A stretch of 64,000 nucleotides of DNA, from NCBI GenBank assembly GCA_003225295.1, contig QHYZ01000062.1:1-64000 (forward strand). Direction: 5' to 3'. This DNA is from Acidobacteriota bacterium. Its GTDB lineage: Bacteria; Acidobacteriota; Terriglobia; Acidiferrales; UBA7541. Position 1 is the stretch's first letter; each line of letters starts with the position of its first letter. Shown here piece after piece: positions 36,101 through 43,878 of this stretch. The position numbers and the translations under genes were made by a program. The notes beneath the pieces were generated by a model. The model saw nothing but the letters and a program-made list of their open reading frames with translations. It was not told where the DNA came from and did not search any database.

Positions 36101-36776
36101 AATCGAGATTGGGGACCAACCCGGCACCCAGGTTGCGTCCTTCGCTCACGTCGCCGCCGTTCACCAGGAATGCGTTGGCCGTCTCCCGCTGGCCGTTTAC
36201 CGAAAGGTTGCCGGCGTTCGGCGAGTATCCTCCGGAAACTGACCGGTCCTGCTGCATGGTGCCGGACGTAACGGGCACCACTCCCGCTTGCAGGCCGAGA
36301 AGATCTAAGTAGCTGCGGCCATTCAATGGCAGCGCCAGCATTTTCTTTGTTTCAATAACGTCACCCAGCTGCGTGCTTTCCGTCTGCACTTGCACCGCGT
36401 TGGCGGTAACGCTGACCTCTTGTTGCATGCTGCCAACTTCGAGCGTAACGTCAATGCGCAATTGGTCGTTCACTTTCAAGTCGATATCTGTGGTGATGAA
36501 CTGTTGGAATCCGGGGGCGCTGGCGGTGAGCGTGTAGTTTCCGGCCGGTAGAGCCAGTATCCGGTAGGAACCGTCAGCGGCCGAAGTGGTATCCTTCTTG
36601 AAATTGGTTTGCACATTCGTGGCTACGATGCGCGCGCCCGCAACCACAGCTTGCGTACGGTCGTGCACCACACCCAGAATCGATCCGGTTACGTCCGCGC
36701 GCAGCGCAGTCGGGCCAAAAATTATTGCCAGAACAAGCAGGAGAGCTGAAGCCACACGGCTATGGCGATTTTGCAT
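33135..36776 (-). CDS. TonB-dependent receptor, Oar-like
   Basis: The 1213-residue outer-membrane protein starts at ATG 36776 (a longer frame to 36806 would precede the signal). It has a signal peptide (RVASALLLVLAIIFGPTALRA), a carboxypeptidase-regulatory-like domain (residues about 28-110, TGSILGVVHDRTQAVVAGARI), plug (PLNGRSYLDLLGLQAGVVPVTSG, EFRLITNSFDAEYGKFSG, GSAFEFLRNDKFDARGFFDP) and barrel ending in KFTW. It belongs to a minus-strand run with an alpha-galactosidase-like enzyme and a DUF4380 protein upstream and a TPR protein downstream, which suggests carbohydrate uptake. The ligand is not predictable from the barrel. Confidence 0.92.
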   Translation of the reverse strand: MQNRHSRVASALLLVLAIIFGPTALRADVTGSILGVVHDRTQAVVAGARIVATNVQTNFKKDTTSAADGSYRILALPAGNYTLTASAPGFQQFITTDIDLKVNDQLRIDVTLEVGSMQQEVSVTANAVQVQTESTQLGDVIETKKMLALPLNGRSYLDLLGLQAGVVPVTSGTMQQDRSVSGGYSPNAGNLSVNGQRETANAFLVNGGDVSEGRNLGAGLVPNLDSVEEFRLITNSFDAEYGKFSGAVMNTITKSGTNGIHGSAFEFLRNDKFDARGFFDPIDQPKAELRRNQFGYAVGGPFWKNKLFWFTDYQGTREVRGASTGSVTVPTADQRSGTFTPADFADSSGKPLLVSSQPCPGGATCGLNWADTLTQRLAATTGQTVVDGEPYSTPTCANTTQCVFPTDPVSQTVTIPSAAFSLPATKILPYIPIGDGNGNFADASQRNKIKDDKAGQRVDFINKMTGDWSFYYHFDDSNNFNALDASVPGFSSVTVTRAQQVVLSNNKTHGASAVNQFRLSFFRTATHTDEPSSSFAKLSDLGFATGPGTLGIIPSGPPGFPQTVPPIYFNNFSLGVNTLTTFQPNNTWHVSDTFSKARGRHTLKFGGEFRYLQINERNTCAPNGDFTFDGSISGSDFADFLLGAAQNYNQCSQQFLDSRSRYGGAFAEDTYKVKPNVTLNLGVRWEVSMPWYDTQGKIETIVPGLQSTQFPTAPLGWVVPGDPGIPSTLAPTRYNDFSPRLGIAYSPGFKDGIAAKIFGGPGKSSIRASYGIYYTSIEDLNLFYEVGDAPFGLYWVSPNPVNFDQPFQEVANGMSETQRFPFVLPKPGSPANKTLDYSIYLPISFSPGYDIHNRPPYAEHYNLSIQRELSKSTVLTLAYVGTQGHKLISQYDANPGDFALCLQLNQLGATPTCGRNGENQTYTLSPGTPAPAKAFTTPCPSGTPAGSTCIAGTRDHLGPDFSQDNSFTANIANSSYSAGQITVERKAADFTFLAAYTFSKAMDNSSGFGQWVNFLNPRLSRSLSAYDITHNFVVSYIWAVPFERAFGKLPKRLTQGWSLNGVTRLSGGLPVGLSQGGDYSLVGGGNTDVPNIVGKVVIQNPRKDGPNGANTYFLPDAFASGPNGGFGNANRQFFHGPGINVTDFGISKRTMIREAMGFEIRAEFFNLFNHANFNNPHGNFNNTDTFGRVTSTRSFGDTGSGLREGQISAKFTW

Positions 36777-36927
36777 GACACACCCCGAATGAGGGTAGCA
36801 TGTCACAAAACGCTAGCGGCAATCAAGATGGTCGTTTAGGTCGTTTATTCGGCGGCTCTGGAGTGTGGTGTAGATCTCGGGCCGCGGAACGGAAAAATTC
36901 GCCGGAAGTAGCTTTTTGGGTCGTGGG

Positions 36928-39210
36928 CTAGCGCTTCGCCTCCGCCGGTGCGGGCGTGGCCTCAAGCAAGAGGTTCTCGCTGAATTCCGCCTTCAGCTTT
37001 GCTGTCGGTCCCGTCACCACGCCATAAGCTGTCTTGTTCACGTAATCCATGATCCTGTAATTCTTCCCCGCTGCCAGACCGCGCAATTCCAGTTCGCCCT
37101 TCCAAATCCCTTCAGGAGACTTCTGCTTGAGCACCTTCATTGGCTTTTCCGGCGCGTAGAACGCGTAGAACATCCTTCCGTCCTTCTCGATGGCATAGGC
37201 CTCCGGGGAATCGTAGCCATAAACGTAAAGGTCGAGAAAATTCCCCTTTGAAAGCATCTTCTCGTTGTACAGGGCGATCCACTTTTTCCAGTGCGCCTCT
37301 TTGCCAGGTTTCAAATATACATTTTTCAGTTGTGGCCCGTATTCAGGCCAGGTGAATTTCGTGCCCAGCACGCCGCCGGTCCCCAGGGTCGACGCGAAAT
37401 CATCCCCCAGATCTTCTTCTTTGTCGCCTTCACCACTAATTCGTGTCAGTTCAACATGATCACCATAAATAGCCGCCCGCGGCCCAAGAAGAGCCTTGTA
37501 CATCTTGATCCGTCTGCGCACCTGCACCGAGCCCACGGGATCAGCCGTCACGGCCTGGTCCATGTAGCGAAACCACGCCAAGCTCGGCGGCGTGCCGCAC
37601 GGGCAGCTCTGCGTCACACTGTTCGGCTTCAGCGCCCGCGTGGTCTCGAAAATCGTTTTGTATACTTCACCCATCGCGTATACCGAATCCAGCGGAGACT
37701 TGTGGTGGTGCTTCGGGTTATAGCATGGGGGCGTTGCGTAAACGTTGTCCAGCTTGTGCCCGTCGAATCCCCAATCACGAATGAAGCGCTCCGTCAGCCC
37801 TTGGTAATAAGCTTGCACTTCCGGTACCGCCGGACAAAGTGTCGCCAGATTGCGCGTCATCCGCGCCGGTTTCCCGTTTTTATCAAGTGCCAGCCAGTCC
37901 GGATGCTCTCTGACTACTTCTGAAACGACGAATTTGTGGCCGCCATATCCGTTGTGCCCGTCTTCGACCGCCAGCGGCAGCCACCACAACTGCACGTTGA
38001 TCCCTTGCGCGTGAAAATCCCTCGCCATGTTCTGAATCGCATCATCCGCAAAGGTATCCTTCCGCGGCTTCCAGTCGCCGTAATTGTCGAACCACCGGTC
38101 GTCCAGCGTCGCCCAATGAATGCCCAGCTCCTTTAGTTTCGGGATGGTCCCCAGCATCTGTTTGGGCGTCACTTCGGATTCATAGCCCCAACCGCACCAG
38201 CTGACCGCGTAGTTTTCCTCATTGTTTCTGGGCCGGGTCAATCCCTCGCGCTCCACCGCGTTTGACCACAGGCTCAGCGGTTCGTAATAGTCGCCTTTGT
38301 ATACCGCGAGGAACGTGCGCGGGGTCGAATATACGTCTCCCGTTTTCAGCTTCCTATTCGCCGGCAAGCGTACCGACGCCAACACGCGCTGATCTCTGGT
38401 CGTTTCCACGGGAATCGAGAGAACCAATGGCAGCGTTTCAATGTGTCCGATTGCTTCTCCAACACTCCGCGTCCAGAACGCCACCACTGGAATGCCCCCG
38501 CCCACGCGCCCCAAATCTCCCTGTACCTCCACGGGCGCCCCGAATGGGTTCTCTTGTGAAAATTTTGCTGGCACCCGAAGCACATCGTCCTTGCCCCAGT
38601 TCAGGCTGGACCCGAAGAACGACCACATCTCATGGGGGGCAGCTCGCCAATCACTCCGTTGGGCATTCAGTCGGTGCCTCTGGAGCGAGATGCTGTCGAG
38701 CACAACGTCTTTCCGTCCCGCATTGCGCAGTGCAGCCGAGAGCAGCGCCATCGTCGGAGAGTCGTCGTACACTTCAATGGTCAAGATCTCTTCGAGACCG
38801 GTGCTCGCGCTCGTCCCAGGAACGTCCAGGTGTTTTCCGACTCGTCCAAGCTTGCCGGTGGCCTCGGCTACCTTCGCGTGCGTCAAATCAAATATCAAGT
38901 CGCGCACTTCGGCGCGCCCAGCGATCAGCTGCTGTCCCGCTTCCTTTCCCGGATCTTCCAGCGTGAGCATCTGGCCGGCACTCTGCAGGCTTGCCTGCAA
39001 GTAACCGGAAGGCCGCAGCAAAAACTCCGCTGCTCGCGTATGCATGTGGATGCCATCGCTCTCCGTGCTGACGGTGATCGCTGATGTTTCGACCGTCACG
39101 GATGCAGCCGCCGGTTGCGCTTCCTTGTTCTTACAGCCGGCGCATTGCACCAGCCCCGCGGCTAGCAGCATCGCGAGTGTTCGTCCCCACGACGTCCGGT
39201 TATTTCCCAC
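36928..39210 (-). CDS. Exported GH36/GH27-like alpha-galactosidase (clan GH-D)
   Basis: The 760-residue enzyme is taken from GTG 39210, with GGTGG about 7 bases upstream, followed by a signal peptide (TLAMLLAAGLVQCAGC, weak lipobox). An N-terminal beta-sandwich domain (to about residue 320) precedes a TIM barrel. The nucleophile is probably Asp488 in FDGHKLDNVY (GH36/27 K-x-D motif) and the acid/base Asp557 in MDQAVTADPVG. YAVSWCGWGYESEV and HWATLDDRWF are typical barrel starts. It likely removes alpha-linked galactose or a similar sugar outside the cytoplasm. Neighbours are DUF4380 (upstream) and a TonB receptor (downstream) in the same direction. The exact GH family and specificity cannot be fixed by eye. 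Confidence 0.82.
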   Translation of the reverse strand: MGNNRTSWGRTLAMLLAAGLVQCAGCKNKEAQPAAASVTVETSAITVSTESDGIHMHTRAAEFLLRPSGYLQASLQSAGQMLTLEDPGKEAGQQLIAGRAEVRDLIFDLTHAKVAEATGKLGRVGKHLDVPGTSASTGLEEILTIEVYDDSPTMALLSAALRNAGRKDVVLDSISLQRHRLNAQRSDWRAAPHEMWSFFGSSLNWGKDDVLRVPAKFSQENPFGAPVEVQGDLGRVGGGIPVVAFWTRSVGEAIGHIETLPLVLSIPVETTRDQRVLASVRLPANRKLKTGDVYSTPRTFLAVYKGDYYEPLSLWSNAVEREGLTRPRNNEENYAVSWCGWGYESEVTPKQMLGTIPKLKELGIHWATLDDRWFDNYGDWKPRKDTFADDAIQNMARDFHAQGINVQLWWLPLAVEDGHNGYGGHKFVVSEVVREHPDWLALDKNGKPARMTRNLATLCPAVPEVQAYYQGLTERFIRDWGFDGHKLDNVYATPPCYNPKHHHKSPLDSVYAMGEVYKTIFETTRALKPNSVTQSCPCGTPPSLAWFRYMDQAVTADPVGSVQVRRRIKMYKALLGPRAAIYGDHVELTRISGEGDKEEDLGDDFASTLGTGGVLGTKFTWPEYGPQLKNVYLKPGKEAHWKKWIALYNEKMLSKGNFLDLYVYGYDSPEAYAIEKDGRMFYAFYAPEKPMKVLKQKSPEGIWKGELELRGLAAGKNYRIMDYVNKTAYGVVTGPTAKLKAEFSENLLLEATPAPAEAKR

Positions 39211-39260
39211 TGTTTCACCACCAACGCTTGCCGGTCGCCAAGTCCCACGACCGATGAAAG

Positions 39261-39309
39261 CCCCGGCCCTTCTGCGCCGGGGACGGGGATCAGAGGCAAG
39301 CGCAGAAGG
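39261..39309 (-). promoter_or_regulatory. Mutually exclusive hairpins between DUF4380 and GH genes
   Basis: In the minus-strand transcript CCTTCTGCGC (39309-39300) can pair perfectly with GCGCAGAAGG (39277-39268). The second arm also overlaps the stem edge and forms the loop of another hairpin, CCCCGGC / GCCGGGG (39282-39276 with 39267-39261). The two structures exclude each other, as in an attenuator, but no T-run follows the short hairpin. Confidence 0.4.
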
Positions 39310-39348
39310 CTCCCCGGACCCCGCACCTTTAACCAACACGTTCGCGTC

Positions 39349-40749
39349 TCATTGAATTCCGGCGGAAGTTTCTACCGCCACTTCTCCTAGTGCTCCGCGA
39401 TCCAGCCCATGGGAATCGACCAGGTGCAGAGAAATCCTGCCCACCCGGCCCGGAACGGCCGCTGTAGTTTGCAACAAAAGGAGGTTCCTGGGATCGACTT
39501 GCGTAATCGGTTGGGTACCCATGGCCATGCCCCCAGCCCCGTAGAAATGGACTACCAGTTTCCCGGAAAAGAAAACTCCAAAAGCGCCAACGAGTCTGAT
39601 CTTGCCGGCGCCAGCATCCTGCACTGCATGAAGGGGTTGGAGGATCACTCCTGCGTCCGTCACACCTTGGAAGTCCTTGTCGGCCCGGGTGGGAAACCAC
39701 TGCGTGTCGAAATGGTATGACTCCCCAGGGTCGAGCCGCACCATCGGCGAGTTAAGCTCGGCCTCCATATACAGAGCTGGCGGCTCTTTATCGGGAGATC
39801 CGAAACTGGCTGTACCATCAGGGTGCTGCCGCAGTTGAGAACCATTCGTCCAAAATATGACCGAGGCCTTTCCGGGGTATGGTTTCGTTTCGTCGTACCG
39901 AAATCGCTCTACCATCGCGTAGCGGCTGTCGCCATCCACGGCAGCCAACCAGCCGTCCTTTGAATCGAGCCACAACTCTGCTGCCAGAGGAACATAATGT
40001 AGAGCGAAGAGCCCATTCTCGCGCACCTCTGCCGCGGCATTCTCTGCGGGACCGAATTTCACATGATACCGGTTGAGGTAGCTACTCGATGAATTCGTTC
40101 TGCTGAAGGCCCAGAAATTCTGATTGTGGCGCGTGGCATCCCGGGCGTCAGCGGTATTGTACTGAGAGACCGATTGCACGGACCACGCGATGGGATGCCC
40201 GCTCGCGTTCTTTATCACCGCGTGAAAGTTGATGCGCGGCGACTCCGCCTCGAGACTCACCATGCGCGTAAACTGCAACCCCGTCTGAGGATCAGCTGGC
40301 CCGGTCAAGGAAATTTCGCAGCGCTGCCCTTGCGAGAGAATTTGGAACTCAAACAGACCATCATCCAGCAAATCAGAATTGCCTGCCCAGTGCTGCTCGT
40401 CCTCGCTTCCCTCCGGGAGCACCCACAGCTTGTCGCCGCCATAGTTAAACCATTCGCTGTTGGAGGGCGGGAGATGTTTCCCGGCATACCGCGGATTCAC
40501 AAACAAATAGGGATGGCCATCGAAGATGACTTGCATCAGCCTGCCGCCGTTCTGCGGCACAAAAATTAGTTTTACCCATGGATTGGAAACCTGCTGCGCT
40601 TGCCAGCCCAGATACTTGATTTCCTCGACCTGGCAAGCGGCGGCGGCCACCTCGGGCTTGTGTGGCGCGCGAACGCCGAAGTGAACAAAGGTCGTCGGAT
40701 AAAGCGTGAGTACCGCCGCCAAACGCCGGAGCAACATGATCTTTTTCAT
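39349..40749 (-). CDS. Secreted DUF4380 domain protein
   Basis: The 466-residue product has a signal-like N-terminus (LLRRLAAVLTLYPTTFVHFG) and the DUF4380 beta-sandwich, recognisable from NPWVKLIFVPQNGGRLMQVIFDGHPYLFVNP and WFNYGGDKLWVLPEG. The fold resembles galactose-mutarotase-like domains that bind sugars. The remaining C-terminal part (residues about 370-466) is another beta-rich region. It precedes the alpha-galactosidase-like gene by 138 bases in the same direction and is divergent from the PLP enzyme gene. Function is unknown; a carbohydrate-binding or modifying role is inferred from fold and context. Confidence 0.75.
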   Translation of the reverse strand: MKKIMLLRRLAAVLTLYPTTFVHFGVRAPHKPEVAAAACQVEEIKYLGWQAQQVSNPWVKLIFVPQNGGRLMQVIFDGHPYLFVNPRYAGKHLPPSNSEWFNYGGDKLWVLPEGSEDEQHWAGNSDLLDDGLFEFQILSQGQRCEISLTGPADPQTGLQFTRMVSLEAESPRINFHAVIKNASGHPIAWSVQSVSQYNTADARDATRHNQNFWAFSRTNSSSSYLNRYHVKFGPAENAAAEVRENGLFALHYVPLAAELWLDSKDGWLAAVDGDSRYAMVERFRYDETKPYPGKASVIFWTNGSQLRQHPDGTASFGSPDKEPPALYMEAELNSPMVRLDPGESYHFDTQWFPTRADKDFQGVTDAGVILQPLHAVQDAGAGKIRLVGAFGVFFSGKLVVHFYGAGGMAMGTQPITQVDPRNLLLLQTTAAVPGRVGRISLHLVDSHGLDRGALGEVAVETSAGIQ

Positions 40750-41103
40750 TGCCGATCGCTTTTCACCCTGTTTTCTTTCCGAGCTTTAGAATGGATATTG
40801 CATCTCGCACGCTCTGCGCGCAATGGCCTTTCCTATCTTCGCTTGCCACCCTATCCCCGCCGCAAAGAGTTCATTGCAAAACAGTTCGTAATGAAACGAA
40901 ATAAATTGCTACACATCAAGAAATATGTGATAAGAACGCCAAATGCGCGGGGAATTCCAAACTCGTTGAGTGCTCCATCCGCCGGACGCCGGCGAGCGCA
41001 ATGGCATTGACAAACGAAGCGGGCGGATTCTATTGCACGGTATGACTAGCTCCATCGAACCTGGCAAGACCTATTAACCTTTCTACCACACGGAGGTTCT
41101 TGA
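40750..41103. promoter_or_regulatory. Divergent promoter region
   Basis: The 354-base gap separates the divergent DUF4380 and PLP-enzyme genes, so it must hold promoters for both. It includes TTCGT-N6-ACGAA (40885-40900), an inverted repeat inside an A/T-rich stretch, as a possible regulator site. No small gene is visible. Confidence 0.4.
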
Positions 41104-42399
41104 ATGTCGTTCATGCCTGATTTCAGCCGTAGGGGTTTTATTCGCTTAGCCGCTGCCGCGCCGCTCCTGGGCCAGATTGCCGCTAGAAATGTGCTGGCAA
41201 GTGCTGCCACTGCGCTCGGCAAAGATTCACGCCAGAACGTCTACACGCGTCTCGGCGTAAAGACCATCATTAATTGCCGGGGCACCTGGACATACTTGAG
41301 CGGTTCGCTGGAATTTCCCGAAGTGCGGGCGGCGCAGCGAGAGGCTTCGGAATACTTCGTAAACATGTTTGAATTGCAGCATGCGGCCAGCCGGCGTCTT
41401 GCTGAATTGACCGGTGCCGAAGCTGGCATGGTCACTTCCGGGGCGGCTGGCGCGATGGCCTCCGCTGCCGCTGCGTGCATGGCCGGCAGCGATCCAAAAA
41501 ATATCTGGCAGCTTCCCGACACTACGGGACTGAAGCAGGAAGTCATCATGGTGGGCGGCAGGAGTGCATTTGACAATGCTATTCGGCTGACGGGCGCCAA
41601 GCTGGTTCTCGTCGGAACAGCCGAGGAACTGGCTAACGCCATCAACCAGAACACCGCGATGATCTACACCACTCATCTGGGATCCGACTTGCAGACAGAA
41701 AATGCCGTAGCAAAAAAATATAGTATTCCCATGCTTCTCGATGACGCGGCCGGTATTCCCCCCATAGCCAACATCAAGTTATACGCACAAATGGGTCTGG
41801 ACATGTACACCTTCTCGGGCGGGAAGGGGCTCCGTGGCCCACAATGCAGCGGTCTTTTACTTGGCCGTAAGGATCTGATTGAAGCCGCGATGCTGAACAC
41901 CAGCCCGTGGGAAGGTGCTGTCTGTCGTGCCATGAAAGTTGGCAAGGAAGAAATAGTAGGTCTGCTCCTGGCAGTCGAGACCTGGCTGAAAACCGATTTT
42001 GATGCTCTCAATCGCGAATGGAATGCTCGCGTCGAGCGCATCGCGAAACTCGTGAAGACGGTGTCGGGCGTTGAAACCGACATTTCAATACCCAAGGATG
42101 GCAATCGCTATCCGACTCTTTACATTTCATGGGATGAAGAAAAGTGGGGTTTTACGGTGAGGGACTGTGTACAAAAACTGCGCGCCGGCGATCCGGTAAT
42201 TGAGGTTGCTGGCGCGGATAATCCCAGCATTGTTCCGGCCGTTCGGGAAGGAAATCCAAAGCAAAGTTCGAAGGAATCGGCACAACGCCGCAGGTTGGAG
42301 CTGGTCTCTTCAACTATTCAGCCCCATGAAGCAATCATCGTGGGCCAGCGTATTCGTGAACTTCTAAGTGTCGCTCGAAAGGCTGCACCTGCCGCTTAG
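41104..42399 (+). CDS. TAT-exported SelA-like PLP-dependent enzyme
   Basis: The 431-residue protein begins with a twin-arginine signal (FSRRGFIRLAAAAPLLG) and then a fold-type I PLP domain of the SelA / D-glucosaminate-6-phosphate ammonia-lyase kind. The Schiff-base lysine is Lys241 in FSGGKGLRGPQ, and Asp213/Asp214 (LLDDAAG) is the pyridine-nitrogen ligand. VTSGAAGAMASAAAACMAGSD forms the cofactor phosphate region. Such enzymes act on hydroxy-amino or amino-sugar acids and can release ammonia through enamine/imine intermediates. Export of a PLP enzyme is unusual. Its stop overlaps the start region of the following triple-RidA gene, which would dispose of enamine/imine products. Confidence 0.9.
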   Translation: MSFMPDFSRRGFIRLAAAAPLLGQIAARNVLASAATALGKDSRQNVYTRLGVKTIINCRGTWTYLSGSLEFPEVRAAQREASEYFVNMFELQHAASRRLAELTGAEAGMVTSGAAGAMASAAAACMAGSDPKNIWQLPDTTGLKQEVIMVGGRSAFDNAIRLTGAKLVLVGTAEELANAINQNTAMIYTTHLGSDLQTENAVAKKYSIPMLLDDAAGIPPIANIKLYAQMGLDMYTFSGGKGLRGPQCSGLLLGRKDLIEAAMLNTSPWEGAVCRAMKVGKEEIVGLLLAVETWLKTDFDALNREWNARVERIAKLVKTVSGVETDISIPKDGNRYPTLYISWDEEKWGFTVRDCVQKLRAGDPVIEVAGADNPSIVPAVREGNPKQSSKESAQRRRLELVSSTIQPHEAIIVGQRIRELLSVARKAAPAA

Positions 42400-42404
42400 T
42401 GATC

Positions 42405-43676
42405 ATGAGGATTCGCGAAGTGCCAAACCAGAGAAAATCTCACTTCCGGCAATGTTTGCTGGGAACCTTGATATTCGCAGCCGGTAGCACACAGGCCCAG
42501 GTGCACCCGGTCGAAGTTCCCCAGCGGGGACAGCCCTTGAGCTCCCCGCGCTCCGCCGCAGTGGACGCGGGTGACTACGTGTACCTTTCGGGACAGGGGG
42601 CACAACGTGCAGACCATAGTATGCCTGACAAATTTGAAGAACAGGCCAGCCAGGCGCTCGAAAATATCAAAACGATTGTCGAGGCCGCCGGCTTGAATAT
42701 GGAGCATATTGTCTATGTCCAGGTTTATCTCGAAGACCTAGGCAACTACGAGAAACTGAACGACGTCTTCGCAAAATACTTTCCCGGCACTCCCCCGGCC
42801 CGCGCGGTGCTTGGAGTTTACCGCTTATCTCCATCGTCCATCGAGATCAACGCTGTTGCCGTTCGCGATCTCACCGGACGCAAGGCGGTTATCCCCCCCC
42901 ATTACAAATCCGGCGAACCATTTTCGCCCGGCATATTAACGCATGACCGTTTGTTTGTTTCTGCGATCGAGGGGCGCGACCCACTCGCCAACACGGTCCC
43001 CGATGATGCCGCGGTTCAAACGGATCTCGCCCTTGATGGACTCCAGGCGGTTGTCGAGGCAGCTGGCTTGAAACTCAGCCATATGGTCTTCGTGAATCCC
43101 TACTTGACCCAGAAAGTACCGATGCGGCTGATGAACGAACGTTACGCTCGTCGATTTGAATTTGGTAACACCCCGGCGCGAGCCACCATAGAAGTCACCG
43201 CTTTGCCTCACCATGCCCAAATCGAATACACCGGGGTGGCCGTGCGCGACTTGAGCCTTCGTCGTGCCGTGCGTCCCAAAAACATGCCGCCAAGCCCCAC
43301 TGCCAGCCCCTGTGTCTTCGCTGGCGAAACGTTGTACTGTTCCGCGAAGAGTGGATTTATCCCCGGGCCAAACGGCGGCGTCTATGGTGCTACAACGGCA
43401 GTACAACTCCGCCAGACCATGCGAAACCAGCTTGATAACCTGGAAGAGGCCTCCCTGGATTTCAGCCAGGTCGTCTCCACAACTGTTTATCTCGACAACC
43501 TCTCCGATAGTGAAGCGTTCAACAAGGTCTATGCGCAATACTTCAAGGCGGCTCTCCCCGCCCAAACGATGGTGCAGCAGCTTCCATCTTCTAACCGCCC
43601 ACCCGATGCGGAAGGGCACTTCCCTGACCTGGAGCAGATGTCGCTGATAGCGGTAAAACAGGTCCCTAAGAACTAA
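42405..43676 (+). CDS. Exported triple RidA-domain protein
   Basis: The 423-residue protein has a signal peptide (CLLGTLIFAAGSTQA) and three tandem RidA (YjgF/UK114) domains at about 35-160, 165-285 and 295-420. The catalytic arginine of RidA, which binds imine carboxylates, is present in domain 1 (PPARAVLGV) and domain 2 (TPARATIEV), but is glutamine in domain 3 (LPAQTMVQQ). RidA proteins hydrolyse reactive enamines and imines to ketoacids and ammonia. ATG 42405 follows the PLP gene stop by 5 bases; an in-frame GTG 42399 overlaps that stop. The tight coupling and shared export argue for joint action. Fused triple RidA proteins are unusual to my knowledge. Confidence 0.92.
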   Translation: MRIREVPNQRKSHFRQCLLGTLIFAAGSTQAQVHPVEVPQRGQPLSSPRSAAVDAGDYVYLSGQGAQRADHSMPDKFEEQASQALENIKTIVEAAGLNMEHIVYVQVYLEDLGNYEKLNDVFAKYFPGTPPARAVLGVYRLSPSSIEINAVAVRDLTGRKAVIPPHYKSGEPFSPGILTHDRLFVSAIEGRDPLANTVPDDAAVQTDLALDGLQAVVEAAGLKLSHMVFVNPYLTQKVPMRLMNERYARRFEFGNTPARATIEVTALPHHAQIEYTGVAVRDLSLRRAVRPKNMPPSPTASPCVFAGETLYCSAKSGFIPGPNGGVYGATTAVQLRQTMRNQLDNLEEASLDFSQVVSTTVYLDNLSDSEAFNKVYAQYFKAALPAQTMVQQLPSSNRPPDAEGHFPDLEQMSLIAVKQVPKN

Positions 43677-43878
43677 AGAAACGTTTGCGGAGGCCAGCAC
43701 ATGGCAGTTCGACATTCCAGAGAAGCACGTTCATGTTTTACCGAGTTAAGAACAACGGTACAACCGCGGGCCTTATCGCAAATGATTTCACCGTTGCGGC
43801 TGCTCCTCTCAGTTGATCAGTAGTCAAGGAACGCCCTCACAAATGGCGTAACTAGCCGATTACTGCTGGCACGAAGCA

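Noticed and set aside
43677-43878. Possible gene between the RidA protein and ADOP
   Set aside because: Only short frames without signals; the gap is between convergent genes.
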